64,000 nucleotides of DNA from UBA1141 sp963665155. Lineage in GTDB: Bacteria > Chloroflexota > Dehalococcoidia > Lucifugimonadales > UBA3495. The position numbers were made by a program, and so were the translations under genes. Numbering within the stretch: the stretch's first letter is position 1; each line of letters starts with the position of its first letter. This document shows positions 1-8,660 of this stretch, piece by piece. Location of the stretch: assembly GCA_963665155.2 (NCBI GenBank), contig CAXXFI010000002.1, positions 992,001 to 1,056,000 of the forward strand, read 5' to 3'. Below the pieces are notes generated by a model that did no database searches, was not told where the DNA came from, and was given only the letters and a program-made list of their open reading frames with translations.

Positions 1-1
1 T

Positions 2-493
2 AGCGACCAGCCGGAACGCGATGTGCCCCTAGGGGACCCGGCCATGGGAGGCCATGCTTCTTTTGGGCTGGGGCTGGCCCTGGCTCGGCCCAACGAAAAG
101 GTGGTTCTCTTCGACTCGGAAGGCGACATTCTTATGAACTTGGGCGCTCTGCCTACCATCGCCGAGAAGAGCCCATCGAATTTCTACCACTTCATGTTGG
201 ACAACGAGTGCTACGCCACCACCGGAGGCCAGCCGGTCCCCAACGCCAAAAACATTGCCTACGATGTAATAGCCAAAGGCTCTGGCTATCCCTCGACTTT
301 CTCTTTCGACAATCTGGAGGACTTTACCAACAATATCGAGGCAATCCTGAGCATGCCGGGCCCGGTGTTTGTTGCCATGAAAGTCGTTCCGGAAGTGGAG
401 AACGTGCCCATCGGCCAGAGAATCCGGTGGAACCCACGTAGCCGGGACACGGTGGTTAGTGATCTGCAAGGAGCTTTGGGACCGAGGAATTAG
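2..493 (+). CDS. Thiamine-diphosphate decarboxylase subunit, C-terminal part (5' end outside window)
   Basis: Only the last 163 residues are visible; the frame is open from base 2, so the start lies upstream of the window. The piece is the C-terminal TPP-binding domain: a GDPAMGGHASFGLGLALA stretch followed by EGDILMNLGAL, which is the GDG-x(n)-N type motif holding the metal and diphosphate of thiamine diphosphate. It most resembles the beta-type subunit of sulfopyruvate or phosphonopyruvate decarboxylases, which are often split into two genes; the substrate cannot be told from this fragment. The VOC gene follows 34 bases later on the same strand, so the two are probably co-transcribed. Confidence 0.8.
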   Translation, partial: SDQPERDVPLGDPAMGGHASFGLGLALARPNEKVVLFDSEGDILMNLGALPTIAEKSPSNFYHFMLDNECYATTGGQPVPNAKNIAYDVIAKGSGYPSTFSFDNLEDFTNNIEAILSMPGPVFVAMKVVPEVENVPIGQRIRWNPRSRDTVVSDLQGALGPRN

Positions 494-527
494 CTCGTTA
501 ACAAATTTGTGCGCAACGAGGAGTTTC

Positions 528-917
528 ATGACTGAAGACCATATACGGCTTAAATCTATCAACCATATCACCTACAACGTCAAAGATAAGGACAAGGCGC
601 TCCGGTGGTACGAAGATATTTTGGGAATCAAGCAGATACCTAAGATGGTCAACGGAGACCACCTTTACTGGCTGCAGTTGCCCAGCGGGGCTATGGTCCA
701 CATTATTGAAAACCCGGATGCTCCCTCTGCTCCGTCTCATCATACGGCTTTCGAGGTCGACGACATTGAGGCGGCTTGCGCTGCACTGATTGCCAAGGGA
801 ATCGAGACCACGGATATTCAAACCCGAAATGACGGTCAACGAGCGTTCTATCTGAACGATTTGGACGGCAATCGGATTGAGATTTGCACCAAGTCCGGCT
901 TCGGCGTCCTGGTTTAA
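528..917 (+). CDS. VOC (glyoxalase/bleomycin-resistance fold) protein
   Basis: A 129-residue single-domain vicinal-oxygen-chelate protein. The ATG at 528 is chosen because GAGGAG sits just upstream (518-523); a longer open frame reaching back to 459 overlaps the previous gene and has no such site. Two beta-alpha-beta-beta-beta units are recognisable: SINHITYNV with H13 near the start, VHIIEN in the middle, HHTAFEVDD (H71/H72) and DGNRIEI (E119) near the end, the usual positions of metal ligands. VOC enzymes include glyoxalases, ring-cleaving dioxygenases and epimerases; the partner decarboxylase gene upstream suggests small carbonyl substrate chemistry, but this is inference. Confidence 0.85.
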   Translation: MTEDHIRLKSINHITYNVKDKDKALRWYEDILGIKQIPKMVNGDHLYWLQLPSGAMVHIIENPDAPSAPSHHTAFEVDDIEAACAALIAKGIETTDIQTRNDGQRAFYLNDLDGNRIEICTKSGFGVLV

Positions 918-1010
918 CTACGGACCCAGCGACGACTTTCACGCAATCGCACTTTCACCGAATCGCGTTGACCGGAACAAATTGACATGTACAACTTGAA
1001 GGAGCACCCC

Positions 1011-1130
1011 ATGATATTCGGGGCAATAACCAATTCGTGGCGGCACCAGTTGGAATCAGTAGACCTGATGGAGCTAGTCGGGCAGGCTGAGCAAATTGGC
1101 GCCCGGCACATTGCACTGCGGCAAACTTGC
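1011..1130 (+). pseudogene. Sugar-phosphate isomerase/epimerase-like gene, first 40 codons only, cut by IS copy 1
   Basis: The reading frame starts at ATG 1011 behind a good GAAGGAG site (997-1003) and gives MIFGAITNSWRHQLES and VGQAEQIGARHIALRQTC, the first beta-alpha units of a xylose-isomerase-like TIM barrel (AP_endonuc_2 family). At 1131 it runs directly into the left CTAG of IS copy 1 and would read 17 codons of IS end before a stop at 1181. The remaining ~240 residues expected for the family are not found on the other side of the element, so the gene is a remnant and its 3' part has been lost or moved. Confidence 0.7.
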
Positions 1131-2903
1131 CTAGAAACCCGGCTGAAAAGCCCTGCTGTGACGGGATGGCGTGGAGGATAACCAGTGGACTGTAAGTCTG
1201 AGGCTAAGAGTGACCCAGTTGGCTGCGGCCAATATGAATTGGGTAGTAACGATGGGCGACCCTGGGGCTTGCTGGTCCGGTTTATCGTGAGAGGAGCCTG
1301 GAGCCGGAGATATCATCCCCATCTTGGTAGCCACCAGGGTCAGGTTGGCCACCGTGGCCGCCATGAGTAGTTGGAATCGGGTCTTGGCTCGGCCGAAGTA
1401 GCGAGATTGGCGGACCGCCAGCCGCGCCAGGCGGCCGAGCATCGCCTGGCGCGGCCTACGGTATTCAGCAAAGCCCTCACTCCGCTGGAAGTCCCGGGCT
1501 TGTTGCAAGAGCGCCTCTTGGGGATGCAGGGCTACGGTGCGTCCCGCCCCGTACCGCGCCGCCACGCACTGGGACCGCAGGGGGCATACGCCGCAGACCG
1601 CCGGGTCGAATTGGAAACTCCGGGCCAGGTAGGTCCGACCCAACCGGTTGGTCCGGGTGCCGAAGGTCCGCAGGGTGTGGGTAACATTACCGGCTGGGCA
1701 GGTGCAGGTTCCTGCCTCCAAGTCGATCTGGAAGTCCTCCTTGGGGAAGCAGGCCTTATTAGGGCGACCCGGCACCTTGGCTATTAGAGTCCGACCAGCA
1801 TCGGCAAAGGCCTGCCGCGTCCCGCCATCCCCATAGGCCGCATCCCCGATAGTCTCCTCCACCGCTATGCCCGTGTTCTCCTCACTCTGCTCCACCAGTT
1901 CCAGGACTCCAGTGTTGTCACCGGCATTGCCGGGCAGGATGTCTACCGCGGTCACCAGTTGGGAATCGGTATCCACCACCACCGCAGCCTTATGTCCGTC
2001 GAAGCGTTTGCTGCTGCTTTTACGGCCGTGGCGCATCTCCGGGTCGTGTACCGAAGGGATGCGGTCCCGGCTTACCCCATCCTTCAGGGCTGGGCCATCC
2101 TCCTGGCGTTCCACATCCTGCAGTAACAGTTGCCCCAGCAACTCCGCCGCTTCCACTATACCCTGGCGCTGGGGGCTCTCCTCGGGGAACTGACCCTGGA
2201 CCTGACGGGCCAGCTCCAACACCAGGTCGGCATCGGCTACTATCTTCTGCAGTAAGGCTTGCCGCTCTTTCTGGTTGTCCCAGTCAATCTCTGCCTCTCC
2301 CTTCACACTGGAGCCAAAGTAGAGTTCCAGACCGTGTCTCAAGGCCCATTCCTCGGGCCGCGTCCCATCCAGGTCCGAAAGCGCCCGCACTACCTGGACT
2401 ATGCCGTCGGCCAGCAAGTTGTAGGTGTCCTTGACCGCCCCTCGGCCCAGAATGTAGGTGGTGTCTACCGCCACCTTCATCCGGCGTCCTTTCAGGTATC
2501 CGGTCTGCCGGGCGAATTGGAGGCTGCGCTGAAAGACGGCCCGCACCCGGTCGTGGAGGATCAGCTGGGCTCGAAACAGCTGCAGCGTGCTCTTGGCAAA
2601 GGGCCGGTCCTCCACCTCAATCCCCAACGCCACCTTCCACCGGATATCAAAATCCGCCCGCTGTTTGGCTTCGGCGTCGCTGACTTTGTCGTAGGCTTGC
2701 AACAACAGCGCAGTGGCCACCAGACTTGGGGGCACGCTATCCCGGCCATTGTCTGGGCAATATAGCTCGGCGAACTCTTCGTCTCGAAATAGCTGTCCCC
2801 GCAGGGAGGCCAGGAAGCCATAGAAGGAGCCCCGGCCCACATAGTCCAGGTACAGGTGATCCGCTTCCAGCAGCCCTCGTTGCGCCGACCGTACTCCCAG
2901 CAT
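1131..2903 (-). CDS. IS transposase, copy 1 (catalytic Glu lost by loop inversion)
   Basis: 590-residue DDE transposase, with an N-terminal DUF772-like region (YCPDNGRDSVPPSLVATALL) and a C-terminal RNase H-like domain. ATG 2903 is taken because GGGAGG lies 7 bases upstream; the stop codon lies in the flanking CTAG. Aligned to copy 2, the first two acids are present (D147 in VAVDTTYILG, D354 in IGDAAYGDG), but codons 488-490 read Met-Leu-Gly instead of Ala-Glu-His because a 9-base hairpin loop is inverted, and three further codons are missing just after. Glu489 is the expected third catalytic acid, so this protein is probably inactive although its frame is open. Confidence 0.8.
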   Translation of the reverse strand: MLGVRSAQRGLLEADHLYLDYVGRGSFYGFLASLRGQLFRDEEFAELYCPDNGRDSVPPSLVATALLLQAYDKVSDAEAKQRADFDIRWKVALGIEVEDRPFAKSTLQLFRAQLILHDRVRAVFQRSLQFARQTGYLKGRRMKVAVDTTYILGRGAVKDTYNLLADGIVQVVRALSDLDGTRPEEWALRHGLELYFGSSVKGEAEIDWDNQKERQALLQKIVADADLVLELARQVQGQFPEESPQRQGIVEAAELLGQLLLQDVERQEDGPALKDGVSRDRIPSVHDPEMRHGRKSSSKRFDGHKAAVVVDTDSQLVTAVDILPGNAGDNTGVLELVEQSEENTGIAVEETIGDAAYGDGGTRQAFADAGRTLIAKVPGRPNKACFPKEDFQIDLEAGTCTCPAGNVTHTLRTFGTRTNRLGRTYLARSFQFDPAVCGVCPLRSQCVAARYGAGRTVALHPQEALLQQARDFQRSEGFAEYRRPRQAMLGRLARLAVRQSRYFGRAKTRFQLLMAATVANLTLVATKMGMISPAPGSSHDKPDQQAPGSPIVTTQFILAAANWVTLSLRLTVHWLSSTPSRHSRAFQPGF

Positions 2904-2986
2904 CCTCAACCTCCCACACCCATTTATTAAATCTCTTGCCCAGTATATCGGGACAGCCTAGGTCAGGGTACTTTTCGGCCGGAGTT
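1135..2986 (-). mobile_element. Insertion sequence copy 1 (IS1182-like DDE element), 1852 bp
   Basis: Ends were set by comparing both copies in the window. The terminal inverted repeats are imperfect, AAACCCGGCTGAAAAG at the left and AACTCCGGCCGAAAAG (minus strand) at the right. CTAG flanks the element on both sides (1131-1134 and 2987-2990), apparently the target duplication. It is 9 bp shorter than copy 2 because of a deletion inside the transposase gene. Its left neighbour is the broken epimerase gene, its right neighbour MITE copy 1, with which it shares the CTAG. Those flanks do not belong together, so this copy sits at a rearrangement point. Confidence 0.85.
1422..1454 (-). other. Micro-inversion: 9-base loop flipped between perfect 12-bp inverted arms
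   Basis: Arms at 1422-1433 and 1443-1454 are perfect inverted repeats (CCGCGCCAGGCG on the plus strand and its complement). On the transposase coding strand the loop reads ATGCTCGGC here, whereas in copy 2 (13406-13414) it reads GCCGAGCAT, its exact reverse complement. A 9-bp deletion relative to copy 2 lies close by, on the 3' side of the arm in coding orientation. The rest of the two elements appears identical by translation. Confidence 0.9.
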
Positions 2987-2990
2987 CTAG

Positions 2991-3135
2991 TATTACAACG
3001 TCAGTTCCTCTGGCAGGGCGATTTTCGAGAATGATTTGAACCTAATAACGTGATGCGATGAGCCTACCGCGATAGCCCGCTGGCAGCCGAATACGAAGGG
3101 GAAGACGAAATATTTGGTAATCCGTCGTTGTAATA
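2991..3135. mobile_element. MITE copy 1 (145 bp, TIR TATTACAACG, CTAG-flanked)
   Basis: A non-coding 145-bp element with terminal inverted repeats TATTACAACG...CGTTGTAATA, flanked by CTAG at 2987-2990 and 3136-3139. Its left CTAG is shared with the right end of IS copy 1. The interior matches MITE copy 2 (11713-11857) almost base for base except near the left TIR, and lies in the same orientation on the plus strand, although the two adjoining IS copies point in opposite directions. It interrupts the NosD-like gene. Confidence 0.85.
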
Positions 3136-3139
3136 CTAG

Positions 3140-4281
3140 TGTATCGGCTCAAAAGCGCGTTGCCACCAGCAGCCATGGGAAGTCCGACCAGGTTGTCCTT
3201 GATAACGTGGCGGTTGGAGCACGAGTTCGAATTTGCATCGTTGACGCCGTAATGGCAACTGGGGTGTCCTGTGCTGGAAATGCCTAGGTTCCTAGCCTTG
3301 ATAGTGTTGTTCTCAATGGTGATGTCGTCGGAGTATCTGGTGACTATACCGTAGTTGACACCTGTGATGTCCAGGTTCTTGATGGTGATATCGTCGTTAT
3401 ACGAGACGTAAACCCCGTAGAAGTTGCAGTCGGGGAGCCTGCCGCCGGTGGTTGTGTGGCCGGCGCCGTCCAGGGTTATGCCGTCGTCTTCGATGACGAA
3501 AGCATTAGACACATCCTGGGTCAACGTGCACGTGAGGTTGGGTTGGTCCCACGTTCCGACTGCGGCACAGTCACCGTGGGAATCGGTTGCGTCCAGAACC
3601 ATAGTTTCATGGGGTCGAACATCGAAGTTGTCGAAAGAAGCGACGGCGCCACTGATGCTGCCGCCCTCGACGCGGAAGCCCAGCCTGCTGACGCCAGGAT
3701 CGTAGCTCGTCGCGGTGAACGAGACCGTGTACTTGTTCGGAATCGCTCTTCTAGCGTCAAGCACCTCGACCTTGACGACCTTTGATGCCGCCGTGATTGA
3801 CACTTTGATTTTGTGCATCGTGTTCACCGCTGGGGTGAATCCCATATCCTGGTTGCCAAAGCCGCCGGGACCCTCGACGCGGAATGCCCCACCAGGGAAG
3901 CCCGGATGAAAGACGATCCGGTTGTCCCCGATCGATAGGCCGACACTGACTGCGTTCGTGCCAATCTCAGCAGTGATAAACAGGTCACCAGGGTCCCCAG
4001 CCACGTCAAACACCGTTTCACCGTCGCCGGTGGGGCTCATGTTGAGCCGGTTGTCCGTGCGAGGGGTGATGAATTCTCTGCTGACAATCGGGATAGGTTG
4101 TGAGCGTCTCGGATGTAGTCGAAGTAATCGTGCTGAAACGCTCTAAAACCCTGAGCCCAGGCCCGTGGGCGCTGGCGGGACCAGGGTAAACCAACGCCAT
4201 AGCCACGAAAGCTGCGGCGATCAAAACTAGTGCAAGTATTCCGAACTTGGGTAAAGTGACAATATTTCTAGCCGTAGACAT
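3140..4281 (-). pseudogene. Secreted NosD-like right-handed beta-helix protein, frameshifted and cut by MITE 1
   Basis: On the minus strand a good GGAGG (4292-4296) precedes ATG 4281, which opens a signal peptide (positive start, then FGILALVLIAAAFVAMALVY, cut near ASA-HG). The frame is lost between about 4150 and 4040: a second frame from 4040 carries the rest, a lectin-like domain (GDGETVFDVAGD..., roughly 100 residues) and then PbH1/NosD beta-helix repeats (DDITIKNLDITG, DDITIENNTIK, GISSTG). The product would be exported and may be a polysaccharide lyase-like or surface beta-helix protein. The 3' end is missing: coding sequence stops at the CTAG of MITE 1 (3136-3139) and the rest is not in the window. 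Confidence 0.7.
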
Positions 4282-4734
4282 TTTTCGACAGCCTCCAATT
4301 AGTGGATGGATAAAGGGTGCGATTGCAGGGCAACATCCGATGGGCCTCTCTGATTGGCCACTAGATAGATTTTTTAGAAAACCACCTGACGGGCGGTTGG
4401 GCAATTTGCGTCCGATTCACGCAATACCTACAAACGCCGCAGAACATTTCCATAGGTCGAGCCGATGAAAGCTTTGATTGCGGGCGCCTCCTAGAGCGCA
4501 ATACAGGCGTCACTTAGGAAGTTTTGCAGGACTGGCACCTTAGCTCAATGACGAACGCATAACAAAATGGTGGCAAACCATAACAAAACCATCACGAAAT
4601 TAAGCACAGGCACAGTATTCTTCAGGGGTAGTTACCCACGGCAAACAAGAGTTAGCCCTCTTGCGAGTGGCATAACGTCAATAAAAGGGCGAGGAACAAT
4701 TCGAGGCGGAGTCGGGGAGAAATCCCAGTTGAAA
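4282..4734. other. Intergenic stretch, no gene seen
   Basis: About 450 bases between the start of the NosD-like pseudogene and the terminator of the beta-propeller gene. Apart from the Shine-Dalgarno site of the former I see no convincing coding frame, RNA gene or strong hairpin. Confidence 0.5.
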
Positions 4735-4768
4735 CAAGAAGGCCGCCACAAATTGTGGCGGCCCTTTT
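4735..4768 (-). terminator. Hairpin terminator after beta-propeller gene
   Basis: Perfect 10-bp stem GGCCGCCACA/TGTGGCGGCC with a 3-base loop (4741-4763), T-rich on both sides (CTTTT on the plus strand). It lies 36 bases past the stop of the minus-strand propeller gene. Confidence 0.75.
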
Positions 4769-4803
4769 GAATGGTCGGCGATTGTGCGGTAGGGTCTTCG
4801 GCT

Positions 4804-5682
4804 TTAAGCCAAACGCACGTATTTGTCTATGCTTTTTTCCGAAGTCAGCGCCAAGTAAATATCGCCGTGGGCGTCAACCCAAGAGCCGTGGGCGGAACGG
4901 GAGGGCCAGCGGGCCAACACCTTTCCCTCGGGGTCCAGAACGCTGATCTGTGGAGGCTTACCCTCCTCCGGTCGCTCACTGATTACGAACATGCCGTCTT
5001 TGTCCTGAGAAATGTCCAGGGGACGCTGCATATCGGTCCACATGTCAATGTACTTGCCTTCTCCATTGAAAATCTGGATACGGCTGTTTTCCCGGTCGCA
5101 AACGTAGACCCGACCGTCCTGACCGACAATCAGGCTATGCGGCAAATGCATCTCGTTGGGTCCGCCCTTGCCGGGCTCACCCCAAGAGCTTATTAGCGTG
5201 CCATCGTTGGAATATCGGTGAACCCGAGCGTTGCGGTAGCCATCGGAAATGTAAATATCGCCCGAAGGAGAAGGGACCATTTCAGTCACGTAGTTGAATG
5301 GGCCCGCCGAACGAGGAACGACCTCTCCAGCTACCTCACAACCGGTGTCCGAGTAGACGCCACGGGTGCCGATCAACTGCAAGGGCTTCCCTTCCAGGGT
5401 GTACTTCATCGCCACCGAGCCTTCCCGGTCGGTCAGGTAAACAATGTCGTCGGCTATGAAAATACCGTGGGGGTTCTCGAAGTTTCCGTGGCCCCAGGCA
5501 CTAAGATAGTTGCCGTTCCGGTCAAAAACCACCACCGGCGGATCTTTTCTTTGAAACGCATAAACCCGGTCTTGCGAGTCCGTGGCCACGGCGCTGACCG
5601 TTCCAAATTCCTCTCCTGGGGGCAGTTTGGCCCAGTCTTGCTCCAGACGGTAGGTGTATTTACCAGTGCCCACAGTTGTCAT
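4804..5682 (-). CDS. NHL-type six-bladed beta-propeller protein
   Basis: 292 residues built from repeated blades with the NHL signature: FENPHGIFIADDIVYLTDRE, PSPSGDIYISDGYRNARVHR, LPHSLIVGQDGRVYVCDRE and so on, each about 45-50 residues. The fold resembles the lyase domain of peptidyl-alpha-hydroxyglycine alpha-amidating lyase and many bacterial NHL proteins. There is no signal peptide, so it is probably cytoplasmic; reaction unknown. ATG 5682 has GGAGG at 5691-5695, 8 bases upstream. It stands alone between the NosD remnant and an IS, with its own terminator. Confidence 0.85.
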   Translation of the reverse strand: MTTVGTGKYTYRLEQDWAKLPPGEEFGTVSAVATDSQDRVYAFQRKDPPVVVFDRNGNYLSAWGHGNFENPHGIFIADDIVYLTDREGSVAMKYTLEGKPLQLIGTRGVYSDTGCEVAGEVVPRSAGPFNYVTEMVPSPSGDIYISDGYRNARVHRYSNDGTLISSWGEPGKGGPNEMHLPHSLIVGQDGRVYVCDRENSRIQIFNGEGKYIDMWTDMQRPLDISQDKDGMFVISERPEEGKPPQISVLDPEGKVLARWPSRSAHGSWVDAHGDIYLALTSEKSIDKYVRLA

Positions 5683-5829
5683 TTTCGTTACCTCCTAGCG
5701 AATACATAAATTTAATGTTAGCTAAGCTAATAGCGGAGCGATACCAATATACAGCAATATTATGTCCAACAATCCTCTATCAAATAACGTTTTAGCAAAT
5801 AATCATTTAGCAACAACCGCCGTGCAACC

Positions 5830-7815
5830 TTGATTCGCTCGCAAAAAGGCCTGTTTGAGATGAACCCTGGCGTGCGAAGGGGCCTGGAAGGGAGGAGGCC
5901 ACGGGATGCCGGCTGCTGGCCTCACCGCACCATCTGCCGCGCTCAGGACAAGCGTGATCCCCTTGCGGTACCCCTTCCGTGGCTCAGGGCACCCGGTGGA
6001 AGCTGTGGAGCGGCGCCCTCATGCGGCCGTGACCGCAGGTACCGTCCCGACCGCCCGCTGAGCCGTGTTCTCCATCTCCACCAGGCGTGCATGGACCATC
6101 CGCTTGAAGTTGCACGCCAACGCCTTCAGGTAGACGGCAAGCCGCACCCGACGGCCCCCTCGCACCCGCAAGCGCCCAAGCCCGTGGGCGCGCTTCAGCT
6201 CGGAGTTCGTTCCCTCGATACCAGCCCTTATGGCATACCGCTTGCGCCACTCCTCGATGGCCTCGGCCCTCCGGCGCCGCTCGATGTTCACCTTCACCAG
6301 GTCCGCCTTGAGGACGTAGGCCCCCGCACGCCGGTCCAGCTTCACTGGGCAACGGGACCGCAAGGGGCAGGGCTCGCATGTTGTCCTGGCAAAGTGGACC
6401 TCTACCCGCTCCGGCGCATCCTCCAACTCGTGCTCCTCGATGGACGGGTGGCCGGCGGGGCACACCGTGGCCTGCTCCCCTGTGACGTCGATCTGAAAGT
6501 CCGCGGCGGTGAGCGGCGGTGGTCCGTCACCCTCTCCTTCGTGCGAGTTCCCCGGCGCCGACCCCGCCACCGGGCTCACCAGTTCCGTTCCCCGGCGCGA
6601 GGCTTCGAAGGCATTGCGGCCCGACCCATACGCCGTGTCGGCGAAGAGCTCGTCCGGTCGGACCTTCCGCTCCGCGAGCCCGTCAACGACCGGCACGCTC
6701 ACGTCGGTGTCGCTCCCACTCGAGGGGGTCACCTCCACGTGGGTGATGAGCTGGGTGGCGTTCTCCTCGTGGCAGGTCTCCGCCACCTGCACCTCGTACC
6801 CCTTCCCCTTGTGGCCGCTGTAGGTCACATCCGGGTCGTGGGGCGATTGCAGCGAGTCGGCGGACACCTGCTTCGGGTCCTTCAAGGCCACGGGCACCTT
6901 GCATTCCCCAGCATCGTCGTCATCGTCCCTGGGGCGCCCGTCCCGGTGTTTGCCCACATGGCACTGCTCCCGCAGCAGCCGCTCCAGCAGCCGGTACTCC
7001 TCCAGCTGGGCAGCAGTCGTGCCATGGAACCGGTCCACCAGCCGGTAGAGGTCCCGGGCACAGACCGAAAGGCGTCGCCGACCCTCCCCCGTGCGGGCGT
7101 CCTCGTAGTGGGTCGCCTCGTCTTCTTCCTTCAAATAGCGCCCTAGGAGGCCCTCCGGAACCCCAGGGCGAAGCTCTGGGTGCTCCCAGCGCAAGGCCCG
7201 CAGGAACAACCGCATCGTCTCACAGAACAGGCCCAGCCGGGTGAGTGTGGCGATGTTGCTCATGATGTGGGTGGAGTCCAGCCGTTGCTTTCCGGTGCGT
7301 ATGCCCAGCGCCTGGATGATCCGGTCCGTGGTCTCCTGGAAAGCCAGCCGGCCACCGTCGTGCTGCATCAGGCGAACTCGGAAGTTGTGGAGGGTCTTCT
7401 GGGGCAGGTGGGTCTCCTCGATGTCCAGCCGCAGGGCGTGGTGCCAGAGCAGGTTGAACTCTAGTTGTTCCAGAGCTTCATCGTCGGTGAGGTTGAACAT
7501 CTCTTTGAGGAGGTGGACCCCGAGGACGGTCTGCACCGCCCGGTTGGGACGGCCGTTGTCCACGCAGTACATGGGAGCAAAGCGCTCCTCGTCAATCAGG
7601 GGGAGCGCCTCGTTTCGGAAAACCTCGGCCCAACTTCTCTCCAGACGCTTAGCCTTCTTCGGCGTCACCAGGAACTGGGACTGCCAGAGGCTCTCTTGCG
7701 GGTCTCGTATTCGGAACATCCTCCCCTCCCTCGGCCAGGCGCTGCCCCAACGCCCTTTCCCCACATTATCCTCCCATTGCCCCCGGAGGACGAGGGGTTT
7801 TTACGAGGGAATCAA
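5830..7815 (-). mobile_element. IS1182-like insertion sequence, second type, 1986 bp
   Basis: Terminal inverted repeats TTGATTCGCTCGCAAAAA at the left and TTGATTCCCTCGTAAAAA (minus strand) at the right enclose one transposase gene. No clear target duplication is seen in the flanks. It lies 46 bases from the 3' end of the broken amidohydrolase gene and is not related in its ends to the 1135-2986/11862-13722 pair. Confidence 0.8.
6019..7719 (-). CDS. IS1182-family transposase
   Basis: 566-residue DDE transposase. The ATG at 7719 follows directly on a GGGAGGGGAGG tract; a longer frame to 7764 lacks a site. The N-terminal DUF772 domain holds YCVDNGRPNRAVQTVLGVHL; D148 in LDSTHIMSN is the first catalytic acid, D in FADTAYGSG the second, and E in AGIEGTNSELKRAHGLGR the third. 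A cysteine cluster (CEPCPLRSRC) precedes the last block, as in other IS1182 proteins. All catalytic positions are present, so the element may still be active. Confidence 0.9.
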   Translation of the reverse strand: MFRIRDPQESLWQSQFLVTPKKAKRLERSWAEVFRNEALPLIDEERFAPMYCVDNGRPNRAVQTVLGVHLLKEMFNLTDDEALEQLEFNLLWHHALRLDIEETHLPQKTLHNFRVRLMQHDGGRLAFQETTDRIIQALGIRTGKQRLDSTHIMSNIATLTRLGLFCETMRLFLRALRWEHPELRPGVPEGLLGRYLKEEDEATHYEDARTGEGRRRLSVCARDLYRLVDRFHGTTAAQLEEYRLLERLLREQCHVGKHRDGRPRDDDDDAGECKVPVALKDPKQVSADSLQSPHDPDVTYSGHKGKGYEVQVAETCHEENATQLITHVEVTPSSGSDTDVSVPVVDGLAERKVRPDELFADTAYGSGRNAFEASRRGTELVSPVAGSAPGNSHEGEGDGPPPLTAADFQIDVTGEQATVCPAGHPSIEEHELEDAPERVEVHFARTTCEPCPLRSRCPVKLDRRAGAYVLKADLVKVNIERRRRAEAIEEWRKRYAIRAGIEGTNSELKRAHGLGRLRVRGGRRVRLAVYLKALACNFKRMVHARLVEMENTAQRAVGTVPAVTAA

Positions 7816-7861
7816 ACTTCCTCGCCTGAGAGGCGTGAAAAATGCTGCCTAGTGACGGTGG

Positions 7862-8428
7862 TCAGCGGCCATTGTAAACGTAATGGGGCGAATCCCCGGG
7901 ATTCCAGCCCTCATAAAACTTCTCCACATAGGGCAAGAGCCTTTGCGCCATGATACGTCTTTCCAAGACTGCGGGCTCCAAGGGTTGGGAGAAACGCTCT
8001 TTCAGCTCTCGCATCAACTCATCCTTGTCCACCTTGGTGCTACGGCCCCCTTTCAACACCACTTGACCGTCGATTATCACAGTGTCAACTTGGCGGGCCT
8101 TGCCTCGGTACAACAGGGCGTCGACCATGTTAAGGTCCGGATCCAAATAAGGCTCCTCTATGGATGACAACTCCAGCAAGACCATATCGGCCCTCTTGCC
8201 GATTTCCAAAGCGCCGATGCGCTCTTGCCCTTGGCCGTCTCGGAAGAAGGTCGGCTGGGCGGCATCCTCGTCAGCCTGAACGGTGTCCTTGAGTTTTTCA
8301 TACGGCCCAACGTCCACGATAACTCCGTCCCACTGGAAAACGGCGCCGTCGGAAATAATGGTAGTCTCGCTGGCGTCGGTACCAGCGCGGCAGATAATGT
8401 ATTTCCCCCGGATCAGCGATGAAGCCAT
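7862..8428 (-). pseudogene. Amidohydrolase remnant with internal deletion of the catalytic barrel
   Basis: The 188-residue frame joins the N-terminal beta-sandwich strand region of a TrzA/cytosine-deaminase-type amidohydrolase (RGKYIICRAGTDASETTII, WDGVIVDVGPYEKLK) directly to the C-terminal region (IGALEIGKRADMVLLELSS, VDTVIIDGQVVLKGG). The metal-binding TIM barrel that should lie between them, with HxH, H, H and D, is absent; family members are about 450 residues. The junction is near residues 50-70 (VQADEDAAQPTFFRDGQGQE). Start and stop are intact, so a short protein could be made, but it cannot be a hydrolase. An IS end lies 46 bases beyond its stop. Confidence 0.65.
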
Positions 8429-8660
8429 AAGAACCCTCCCAGATGATTAGCAGGCATAAGCGGCGGTGCCGATTCACGAGTACAGTTCACCGTAAGTTGG
8501 CCCAATAATACTCTTCATGAACACCATTTCGCCACCCGGATATATTTAGTCGGTCGGTTAAGCTCAGGTTGTCTTAGCCGTTTGTTTCTCGCGCCTCTTT
8601 GCCCTAAAATCCACTACGGAAATAGCATGCTTAGACATGAAGCAGAACGGAGGCGCTGAA

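Noticed and set aside
5830..7146. 438-codon plus-strand frame
   Set aside because: Antisense to the IS1182-like transposase; composition is Pro/Arg/His-rich shadow and it begins at the IS end.
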